DNA of 45,034 nucleotides from Candidatus Krumholzibacteriia bacterium (GTDB taxonomy: Bacteria; Krumholzibacteriota; Krumholzibacteriia; LZORAL124-64-63): positions 1 through 45,034 of the forward strand of contig JANTFX010000013.1 in the NCBI GenBank assembly GCA_024763215.1, given 5' to 3'. The position numbers were made by a program, and so were the translations under genes. A model generated the notes under the pieces. That model was given only the letters and a program-made list of their open reading frames with translations. It did no database searches and was not told the DNA's origin. This document shows positions 39,318 through 45,034 of the stretch, in pieces (position 1 is the first letter of the stretch; each line of letters begins with the position of its first letter).

Positions 39318-39381
39318 CCGGTTTCCGGGCAAGCTGCAATTGATGATTCGGACCGAGCGATCCGGCCGGTAAGGAAACCGG
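39318..39381. repeat. Inverted repeat upstream of flagellin 1
   Basis: CCGGTTTCC (39318-39326) and GGAAACCGG (39373-39381) are a perfect 9-base inverted repeat 46 bases apart. It lies in the divergent region between the acetyltransferase and flagellin 1 and could be a regulator site. A GCCGGTAA resembling a sigma-28 -10 lies between the arms (39365-39372), but no -35 accompanies it. Confidence 0.4.
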
Positions 39382-39413
39382 ACACGGGCGCCGCAATCAG
39401 GGAGGGCTAGACC

Positions 39414-40259
39414 ATGGGTCTGCGCGTCAACACCAACGTGGCATCTTTGAATGCCCAACGACATTTGTATGACACGACCACCAAATTCCAGAAATCGATG
39501 GAGCGGCTCAGCTCCGGTATGCGCATCAACCGCGCCGGCGACGACGCCGCGGGTCTGGCCATCAGCGAAGGACTGAAATCGGATATCCGCGCCCTCCAGC
39601 AGGCCAGCCGCAACGCCGCCGACGGCATCTCCCTGGTGCAGACGGCCGAGGGTTCCCTCGACGAGGTCAACAACATCTTGCTGCGTCTGCGGGAACTGGC
39701 CGAGCAGGCCGCCACCGAAACCCTCGGCGAGGACGAACGCGGCTACCTGCAGAACGAATTCGATGAGCAGCTCAGCGAAATCGACCGCATCGCCTCCACC
39801 GCGGAGTTCAACGGGTTGAAGCTGCTGGACGGCAGCGTCACATCCTTGAACGTCCAGGTGGGCATCGGCACCGACGTGAACACCAGCGCGGTGAGCATCG
39901 ACCTGAGCCAGCCCATGAGCACTTCGGACCTGGGTCTGACCTCCGGCACCATCCGCATCGACGGCACCAACGGGGCCAACGCCCTGACCGCCATCGCGGC
40001 CATCACCGCCGCCACCGGCTCGGTGAGCTCGGTGCGGGCCGGCTTCGGCGCAGCCCAGAACCGTTTCGAGACCTCCATCCGCAACATCAACATGACCGCG
40101 GAGAACCTTTCGGCAGCCAACAGCCGGATCCGCGACGTGGACGTGGCGCTGGAGACCTCCAACATGACCAGCCTGCAGATCCTGCAGCAGGCCGGCGTCT
40201 CCATCCTGTCCCAGGCCAACACCACCTCCCAGCTGGCGTTGAACCTGCTGCAGCGGTAA
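39414..40259 (+). CDS. fliC: Flagellin 1 (divergent copy)
   Basis: 281 residues. The conserved N-terminal D0/D1 (MGLRVNTNVASLNAQRHLYD, LSSGMRINRAGDDAAGLAIS) and C-terminal D1/D0 (NRFETSIRNINMTAENLSAA, LQILQQAGVSILSQAN, ending NLLQR) are complete. The variable middle is short, so this is a minimal flagellin. It differs clearly from the other two copies in the middle and at the end. AGGGAGGG precedes the ATG at 39414. I find no good sigma-28 promoter in the 153-base upstream gap, unlike the other two flagellins. Export with FliS as chaperone is likely. Confidence 0.95.
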   Translation: MGLRVNTNVASLNAQRHLYDTTTKFQKSMERLSSGMRINRAGDDAAGLAISEGLKSDIRALQQASRNAADGISLVQTAEGSLDEVNNILLRLRELAEQAATETLGEDERGYLQNEFDEQLSEIDRIASTAEFNGLKLLDGSVTSLNVQVGIGTDVNTSAVSIDLSQPMSTSDLGLTSGTIRIDGTNGANALTAIAAITAATGSVSSVRAGFGAAQNRFETSIRNINMTAENLSAANSRIRDVDVALETSNMTSLQILQQAGVSILSQANTTSQLALNLLQR

Positions 40260-40267
40260 GAGGCGTC

Positions 40268-40334
40268 CAGGGGACGGATCCCCTGACTGAATCATCGACA
40301 GCCAAGGGCCGGAGACCCCCGTGGTTTCCGGCCC
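40268..40334 (+). terminator. Two hairpins after flagellin 1, possible terminator
   Basis: CAGGGGA/TCCCCTG (40268-40274 and 40279-40285) with a 4-base loop, then an 11-bp stem GGGCCGGAGAC (40306-40316) with GTTTCCGGCCC (40324-40334), one G-T pair included. No U-run follows directly, so this may stabilise the mRNA end as much as stop transcription. Confidence 0.5.
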
Positions 40335-40369
40335 GCCCGGCTTCCTCCTGTTTCCCCCCTATTTTTTTC

Positions 40370-40396
40370 TAAAGGTTTTCCCAGCGGGCCCGATCA
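40370..40396 (+). promoter_or_regulatory. Sigma-28 promoter of flagellin 2
   Basis: TAAAGGTT (40370-40377), an 11-base spacer, then CCCGATCA (40389-40396). Correct spacing and 13 of 16 consensus bases. Predicted start near 40403, about 111 bases before the ATG, leaving a long leader. Confidence 0.68.
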
Positions 40397-40513
40397 AGGG
40401 TTCGTGCCGCGCAGATGGCTCGGGGAAGGGAATCCCTGGCAGGGCCCTGCCGCACAGAAAAACAGGTCCTTCCCCGGACCGCACAACCCTCAGCGTTTTC
40501 AAGGAGGAAAACC

Positions 40514-41341
40514 ATGGGCATCCGGATCAACACGAACATCAGTTCCATCACCACCCAGCGCCACCTGCTGAACTCCACCAACATGTTCGCCAAGAGCATG
40601 GAGAAGCTCAGCTCAGGTCTGCGCATCAACCGCGCCGGCGACGACGCCGCCGGTCTGGCCATCAGCGAGGGCTTGAAGTCCGACCTGCGCGCCCTGGACC
40701 AGGCGAGCCGCAACGCCGCCGACGGCATCTCCCTGGTGCAGACCGGCGAGGGCAGCCTGGACGAGGTCTCCAACATCCTGCTGAGGATGAAGGAGCTGTC
40801 CGAGCAGTCCCTCAACGGCACCCTGAGCAACACCGAGCGGACCTACCTGAACGCGGAGTTCACCAACCTCAAGAGCGAGATCAACCGCATCAGCGACTCC
40901 ACCGAGTTCAACGGCGTCAAGCTGCTGGACGGCAGTGAAACCAGCCCGGTCAAGATCCAGGTCGGCATCGGGACGGCGACGGCCGATTCGGTGAGCATCG
41001 ACCTGAGCGACGATCTCGATGCCGCCGGCATCGGCATCTCGGGGTCCATCGACACCTCGGCCAACGCGACGACGGCCATGGGGCAGATCGATGACGCCAT
41101 CGCGGCGGTCACCAGCGCCCGCTCAACCTTCGGCGCCATCCAGAACCGGCTGGAGAGTTCCATCCGGAACATCGCCCTCCAGTCGGAGAACCTGGCGGCC
41201 GCCAACAGCCGGATCCGGGACGTCGACGTGGCCAAGGAAACTTCCACGTTGACCAGCTACCAGATCCTGCAGCAGGCCGGCGTTTCCATGTTGTCCCAGG
41301 CCAAGCAGGCCCAGGGGCTGGCACTGGCCTTGTTCCAGTAG
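40514..41341 (+). CDS. fliC: Flagellin 2
   Basis: 275 residues, a short flagellin with complete D0/D1 ends (MGIRINTNISSITTQRHLLN; C-terminus SYQILQQAGVSMLSQAKQAQ, GLALALFQ). I count about 22 substitutions and no gaps against flagellin 3, so the two are recent duplicates. The start is ATG at 40514 with AAGGAGG seven bases upstream; the frame is open further left but has no support. Its own sigma-28 promoter and a strong terminator make it a separate transcription unit. Confidence 0.96.
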   Translation: MGIRINTNISSITTQRHLLNSTNMFAKSMEKLSSGLRINRAGDDAAGLAISEGLKSDLRALDQASRNAADGISLVQTGEGSLDEVSNILLRMKELSEQSLNGTLSNTERTYLNAEFTNLKSEINRISDSTEFNGVKLLDGSETSPVKIQVGIGTATADSVSIDLSDDLDAAGIGISGSIDTSANATTAMGQIDDAIAAVTSARSTFGAIQNRLESSIRNIALQSENLAAANSRIRDVDVAKETSTLTSYQILQQAGVSMLSQAKQAQGLALALFQ

Positions 41342-41356
41342 CTCGTTCCAGGAGAG

Positions 41357-41393
41357 GAAGGGCGGAGGTTTTGACCTCCGCCCTTCTTTTTTT
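41357..41393 (+). terminator. Rho-independent terminator after flagellin 2
   Basis: A 13-bp stem (41357-41369 with 41374-41386, core GGGCGGAGGT/ACCTCCGCCC), TTTG loop, followed by seven Ts (41387-41393). The clearest terminator in the window. Confidence 0.92.
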
Positions 41394-41396
41394 ATC

Positions 41397-41423
41397 TAAA
41401 GTAATTTTTTCTTTTGCCGATAC
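41397..41423 (+). promoter_or_regulatory. Sigma-28 promoter of flagellin 3
   Basis: TAAAGTAA (41397-41404), an 11-base A+T-rich spacer, then GCCGATAC (41416-41423): 13 of 16 consensus bases with correct spacing. Predicted start near 41430, about 90 bases before the ATG. It begins 4 bases after the terminator of flagellin 2. Confidence 0.85.
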
Positions 41424-41519
41424 TTTTTGATGTATGAGGGATTCCCCCTCACCCCACCCGGCCAGGAAGGCGTTCATGAGGTGGGCCTCGAGAGTCCCTT
41501 CATTTCAAGGAGGAATGAA

Positions 41520-42347
41520 ATGGGCATCCGCATCAACACCAACGTCAGCTCCATCAACACCCAGCGCCACCTGCTGAACTCGACCACCATGTTCGCCAAG
41601 AGCATGGAGAAGCTCAGCTCCGGCCTGCGCATCAACCGCGCCGGGGACGACGCCGCCGGCCTGGCCATCAGCGAGGGCTTGAAGTCCGACCTGCGCGCCC
41701 TGGATCAGGCGAGCCGCAACGCCGGCGACGGCATCTCCCTGGTGCAGCTTGGCGAGGGCAGCCTGGACGAGGTCTCCAACATCCTGCTGCGGATGAAGGA
41801 ACTGGCCGAGCAGTCCCTCAACGGCACCCTGAGCAACACCGAACGCACCTACCTGAATTCCGAGTTCACCAACCTCAAGAGCGAGATCAACCGCATCAGC
41901 GACTCCACCGAGTTCAACGGGGTCAAGCTGCTGGACGGCAGTCAAACCACCGCGATCAAGATCCAGGTCGGCATCGGGACGGCCTCGGCCGATTCGGTGA
42001 GCATCGACTTGAGCGACGATCTGGATGCCGCCGGCATCGGCATCAGCGGATCCATCGACACGTCGTCCAACGCGACCACGGCCATGGGGCAGATCGATGA
42101 TGCCATCGCCACGGTGACCAGCAGCCGGTCCACCTTCGGCGCCATCCAGAACCGCCTGGAGAGCTCCATCCGCAACATCAATCTGCAGACGGAGAACCTG
42201 GCGGCCGCCAACAGCCGGATCCGGGACGTGGACGTGGCCAAGGAGACCTCGGCCCTGACCAGTTACCAGATCCTGCAACAGGCGGGGGTTTCCATGTTGT
42301 CCCAGGCCAACGCGGTCTCGGGACTGGCGCTGGCGCTGTTCCAGTAG
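41520..42347 (+). CDS. fliC: Flagellin 3
   Basis: 275 residues, near-twin of flagellin 2 (about 92 percent identical by my count); differences cluster at the last residues (SQANAVSGLALALFQ) and in the short variable region (DGSQTTAIKIQVGIG). D0/D1 ends complete. ATG at 41520 with AAGGAGG seven bases upstream, after a strong sigma-28 promoter. A G+C-rich hairpin separates it from flaG, which may share the transcript. Confidence 0.96.
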   Translation: MGIRINTNVSSINTQRHLLNSTTMFAKSMEKLSSGLRINRAGDDAAGLAISEGLKSDLRALDQASRNAGDGISLVQLGEGSLDEVSNILLRMKELAEQSLNGTLSNTERTYLNSEFTNLKSEINRISDSTEFNGVKLLDGSQTTAIKIQVGIGTASADSVSIDLSDDLDAAGIGISGSIDTSSNATTAMGQIDDAIATVTSSRSTFGAIQNRLESSIRNINLQTENLAAANSRIRDVDVAKETSALTSYQILQQAGVSMLSQANAVSGLALALFQ

Positions 42348-42354
42348 CCGGACC

Positions 42355-42381
42355 GGGCGGGGGCTCGATGGGCCCCCGCCC
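42355..42381 (+). terminator. G+C-rich hairpin between flagellin 3 and flaG
   Basis: GGGCGGGGGC (42355-42364) pairs with GCCCCCGCCC (42372-42381) around a 7-base loop. No U-run follows, so it probably stabilises the flagellin mRNA end or gives partial termination before flaG. Confidence 0.5.
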
Positions 42382-42399
42382 CCAACCGGAGGTGGCACC

Positions 42400-42753
42400 A
42401 TGGCAGCCATCAGCAACATCCACCCAACTGGCGGGGGCATCCCCCCCGTAACAAGGGCGGCGCCGGAACGAAAGGTCCCGGAAGTGGGACCACAGGCAGC
42501 CACCCACTCCGTGCGGGGAAACGGGGCATCCCCGGAATTCCACGAGCTCGCGGACCGGCTCGCCGGCAAGCTGGAACTCCTGGGCCAGGGCCACCGGGTC
42601 GCCGTTCGCTGGGATGAAGAACGGAGCGCACCCATCATCCAGGTGCTCAACAAGGAAGGGAAAGTCCTCAACCAGTTTCCGCCGGAGAAAATCCTAAACC
42701 TGCGCCGGGTCCTGGCCGAACTATCGGGCATGGTCATCAACCGGACGACCTGA
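42400..42753 (+). CDS. flaG: FlaG family flagellar protein
   Basis: 117 residues. The C-terminal FlaG domain is clear: VAVRWDEERSAPIIQVLNKE then GKVLNQFPPEKILNLRRVLA. FlaG affects filament length in several bacteria and its gene nearly always lies next to fliD, as here. ATG at 42400 has GGAGG seven bases upstream. Confidence 0.92.
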   Translation: MAAISNIHPTGGGIPPVTRAAPERKVPEVGPQAATHSVRGNGASPEFHELADRLAGKLELLGQGHRVAVRWDEERSAPIIQVLNKEGKVLNQFPPEKILNLRRVLAELSGMVINRTT

Positions 42754-42803
42754 AGGAGCGCGGGGACGTCGAAGGATCGACACACCTGACCGCAGGAGCA
42801 AAT

Positions 42804-44132
42804 ATGAGCGCCATCACTTTCTCGGGTCTTGCCACGGGCATGGACACCGCGAGCATCGTTTCGCAGCTGGTGGAGATCAAGCGCCAGCCGATCTACCGCC
42901 TGCAGAACGACCAGCAGGATTACCAGAACCAGATCAGCGCCCTGGATACCCTGAAGACCAAGCTGCTGGCCCTGCAGACGGCCGCCCAGGACATCGATAC
43001 CGCCAACGAGTTCGCCTCCCTGACCGCCACCTCCAGCGAGAGCAGTATCCTGGGCGTGACCGCCGGCACGGAGGCTGCGGCCGGTTCCTACGACATCGTC
43101 GTCAATTCCCTGGCCACGGCCCAGAAGGACCAATCCCAGGGCTACGACAGCAAGGACGCCGGCGTGGGCGAAGGGACCATTTCCTTCACCGTCAACGGCG
43201 AGACCACCGACTTGACCCTCACCGGGTTCAACAGCCTCGAATCCCTCAAGAACTCCATCAACAACGATGTTCCGGGCGTCAATGCCTCCATCATCTACGA
43301 TGGTTCGGACACCGGTGGCTACCACCTGTTGTTGAGCAGCACCGAGGCCGGCAGCGCCGGGGCCTACACCGTGGACATGAGCGGCCTGTCCGGAGGCACC
43401 GCCCCGGTCATGACCAGCAAGCAGACCGCCACGGATGCTTCCCTCGAGATCGACGGCATCGCCGTGACCGCCACGAGCAACAACCCCACGGACGTCATCA
43501 GCGGCCTGACCCTGGACCTGAAGGACGCGGATCCCGGGACGACCGTCCACGTGGATGTCGAGATGGACACCACCGGCATCTCGGACAAGGTCGAGGCCAT
43601 GGTCAACGCCTACAACGACCTGTTCACCTACATCAACACCCAGTCCGCATCCGACGGCACCCTGCACGGCAACCCCACCTTGAGCTCGGTGGCCAGCCGG
43701 GTGGAGAACCTGTTCGTCAGCGGCCTGGACGGCGGCCTGGGCGACATCACGAACTTCTTCCAGGTGGGCATCACCAGGGGCAGCGACCGGCAGCTGGTCT
43801 TCAACTCCGATGATTTCGCCGACGCCCTCGACCAGGACTTCAGCGGTGTCCGGGATCTGTTCATCGAGCGGGACGGGAACCTGGGCAAGATGTATCTGCT
43901 GGATTCCTCCATCAATGACATGACCGACAGCTTGGACGGGATCTTCAAGATCGCCACCGATTCCCTGAACCGGAAGATCGACAACGCCGACGACACCATC
44001 GACCGCTACGAGCGCAGCGTGGATTCCTACCAGAAGACCCTGGAGGCGAAGTTCACCGCCATGGAATCCATGGTCGCCCAGCTCCAGGCCCAGGGTAATT
44101 ACCTGATGGGTCTTTCCACACCCGTTGCCTAG
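42804..44132 (+). CDS. fliD: Flagellar filament cap protein FliD
   Basis: 442 residues. N-terminus SAITFSGLATGMDTASIVSQ with LVEIKRQPIYRLQND is the FliD signature. The C-terminal coiled coil ends ERSVDSYQKTLEAKFTAMES and MVAQLQAQGNYL, also typical. FliD pentamers cap the filament tip. The middle (about 90-270) holds the two globular domains. ATG at 42804 has AGGAG eight bases upstream. Exported with the FliT-type chaperone encoded two genes later. Confidence 0.95.
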   Translation: MSAITFSGLATGMDTASIVSQLVEIKRQPIYRLQNDQQDYQNQISALDTLKTKLLALQTAAQDIDTANEFASLTATSSESSILGVTAGTEAAAGSYDIVVNSLATAQKDQSQGYDSKDAGVGEGTISFTVNGETTDLTLTGFNSLESLKNSINNDVPGVNASIIYDGSDTGGYHLLLSSTEAGSAGAYTVDMSGLSGGTAPVMTSKQTATDASLEIDGIAVTATSNNPTDVISGLTLDLKDADPGTTVHVDVEMDTTGISDKVEAMVNAYNDLFTYINTQSASDGTLHGNPTLSSVASRVENLFVSGLDGGLGDITNFFQVGITRGSDRQLVFNSDDFADALDQDFSGVRDLFIERDGNLGKMYLLDSSINDMTDSLDGIFKIATDSLNRKIDNADDTIDRYERSVDSYQKTLEAKFTAMESMVAQLQAQGNYLMGLSTPVA

Positions 44133-44146
44133 CCAGAAAGAGCGCC

Positions 44147-44665
44147 ATGTTGAATCCGCAAGGGTTGGAACAATACAAGCAAGACAACGTCTCCTCCATG
44201 CCCAGGGAGAAGCTGGTCGTCCTCCTGTACGAGAGGCTCATCTCGGACCTGCGGGACTCCCTTGCTGACATCGAGAAGAACGACCGCCTGGCCATGACCA
44301 GGAACATCAACCATGCGACCAGGATCATCAGCGAACTGCGCCTGGCCCTGGACCATGAAATCGGGGGAGAAATCGCCCGGAACCTGGATTCCCTGTACAG
44401 CTACGCGTTCTCCGAATGCCTGCAGCAGCTGGTGGACAGGAACCCCGCCCACGCCCGCAACGCCATCGAAGTCTTGAGCCCGCTGTTGGAAGCCTGGCGC
44501 CAGATTCCGGTGGGGACGGCCGACAGGGCGGCCCGGGATCTCGCCCGCGGCACGAATCCTGCTCCTGAAACCCAAAAGGAGACCGCCGCGCCCGCCCCTT
44601 CAAGGCCTCAGGCCACCGCACCGGAAACCACTCCCACGGTCGGGTCGCTGTCGGTATCGGCATGA
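44147..44665 (+). CDS. fliS: Flagellin chaperone FliS
   Basis: 172 residues. FliS domain over about 1-125: NPQGLEQYKQDNVSSMPREK, LVVLLYERLISDLRDSLADI, INHATRIISELRLALDHEIG. It binds the flagellin C-terminus to stop early polymerisation. A Pro/Ala/Thr-rich tail of about 45 residues (about 128-172) is an addition to the usual length of about 130. Starts 14 bases after fliD. Confidence 0.94.
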   Translation: MLNPQGLEQYKQDNVSSMPREKLVVLLYERLISDLRDSLADIEKNDRLAMTRNINHATRIISELRLALDHEIGGEIARNLDSLYSYAFSECLQQLVDRNPAHARNAIEVLSPLLEAWRQIPVGTADRAARDLARGTNPAPETQKETAAPAPSRPQATAPETTPTVGSLSVSA

Positions 44666-44666
44666 T

Positions 44667-45005
44667 ATGACTCTGTATGACGCCATTGCCGAGGTGCTGG
44701 ATCTGACCGGCGCCATCGAGGACGCCCTCGCCCACGACAACCACCTGGCGGCCCTGGAGATGATTCCGCAGCGCGGCCTGGCCATGGAACGGTTCCGCGA
44801 GGCCCACCGCAGCGCCGGCCCGGAAGAGCTCAGCGCCTGCTGTCGGCAGCTTGTGGAGCTGAAGCGCAGGGATGAAAAGCTGCAACGGGAAGCGGGTAGC
44901 CGGCTGCAGGAAACGGCCGAAATCCTGCACGGCCATGCGGCGTCCCGGGGCCACCGGCCCGAGAACCAGGCCTGCCTGAGCGGATGCCTGGACCGGCGGG
45001 CCTGA
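44667..45005 (+). CDS. fliT: FliT-like export chaperone
   Basis: 112 residues, helical: AIAEVLDLTGAIEDALAHDN, HLAALEMIPQRGLAMERFRE and a third helix LVELKRRDEKLQREAGSRLQ. Size, helix pattern and place after fliS fit FliT, the chaperone of FliD. Sequence conservation in this family is low, so context carries much of the call. It starts 1 base after the fliS stop. No terminator is visible in the last 29 bases. Confidence 0.65.
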   Translation: MTLYDAIAEVLDLTGAIEDALAHDNHLAALEMIPQRGLAMERFREAHRSAGPEELSACCRQLVELKRRDEKLQREAGSRLQETAEILHGHAASRGHRPENQACLSGCLDRRA

Positions 45006-45034
45006 AAAACCGCCCCCTCTTACAAAAAAGGCTC

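Noticed and set aside
38259-40295. Acetyltransferase frame extended to 678 residues
   Set aside because: The extension is antisense to flagellin 1; the GNAT fold begins at the ATG near 39260, which has a ribosome site.
41505-43667. Long minus-strand open frame (720 codons) opposite flagellin 3, flaG and fliD
   Set aside because: All three plus-strand genes are unmistakable; the antisense frame shows repeats of Gly, Val, Asp and His that reflect codon use of the true genes.
1-45034. Search for tRNA, rRNA, insertion sequences, CRISPR arrays and riboswitches
   Set aside because: No repeat array, transposase, terminal inverted repeat, or conserved RNA sequence was seen by eye; almost all of the DNA is accounted for by flagellar and neighbouring genes.

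Overview
This 45 kb window is almost entirely one large flagellar gene locus from a high-G+C (roughly two thirds G+C by eye) bacterium. I see 49 protein-coding genes, no tRNA or rRNA gene, no insertion sequence and no CRISPR array. The organism cannot be named from the sequence. A truncated PorV/PorQ-type outer-membrane protein at the left edge, three sigma-54 activators and the gene order fit a Gram-negative (diderm), probably uncultured lineage such as those around the FCB group (Krumholzibacteriota, Eisenbacteria, Gemmatimonadota-like). That placement is inference.

Layout. Positions 1-4830 (minus) carry the PorV-like gene, a sigma-54 activator with a degenerate receiver, two tandem HDOD genes and two small proteins of unknown function. 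Positions 4855-12489 (minus) carry fliA (sigma-28) and the export-gate genes fliP-fliQ-fliR-flhB-flhA. With them are an FlhF homologue that has lost all its GTPase motifs and, where flhG/ylxH is normally found, a small membrane protein. Positions 12716-22186 (minus) form the motE-like-fliK-flgD-flgE-flbD-motA-motB-fliL-fliM-fliN-fliO block. Positions 22354-32417 (minus) form the block orf372-flgN-histidine kinase-response regulator-flgB-flgC-fliE-fliF-fliG-fliH-fliI-fliJ. Positions 32745-39260 (minus) carry a second kinase/regulator pair, flgM, a glycosyltransferase and an acetyltransferase. Positions 39414-45005 (plus) carry three flagellins, flaG, fliD, fliS and a fliT-like gene.

The promoters visible by eye give a coherent cascade. 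A sigma-70-type promoter precedes the kinase/sigma-54-activator pair. Sigma-54 promoters (TGGCAY-N5-TTGC) precede fliA, fliP, the motE-like/hook block and the orf372-flgN-kinase-flgBC block. Sigma-28 promoters (TAAA-type -35, N11, GCCGATAA-type -10) precede flagellins 2 and 3 and flgM. FliA made from a sigma-54 promoter would then drive filament genes, with FlgM as its brake.

The least expected features are: (1) the FlhF homologue without P-loop, G3 or G4 motifs, with no FlhG gene beside it; (2) a near-consensus sigma-28 promoter pointing antisense into fliJ-fliI and lying face to face with the sigma-54 promoter of the motE-like/hook block; (3) a FliA with a C-terminal extension of about 67 residues; and (4) an operon that puts an exported protein and an FlgN-type chaperone immediately before a soluble histidine kinase and its sigma-54 activator. 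Flagellar genes not found here (flgA, flgF, flgG, flgH, flgI, flgK, flgL, flhG, chemotaxis genes) may lie elsewhere.
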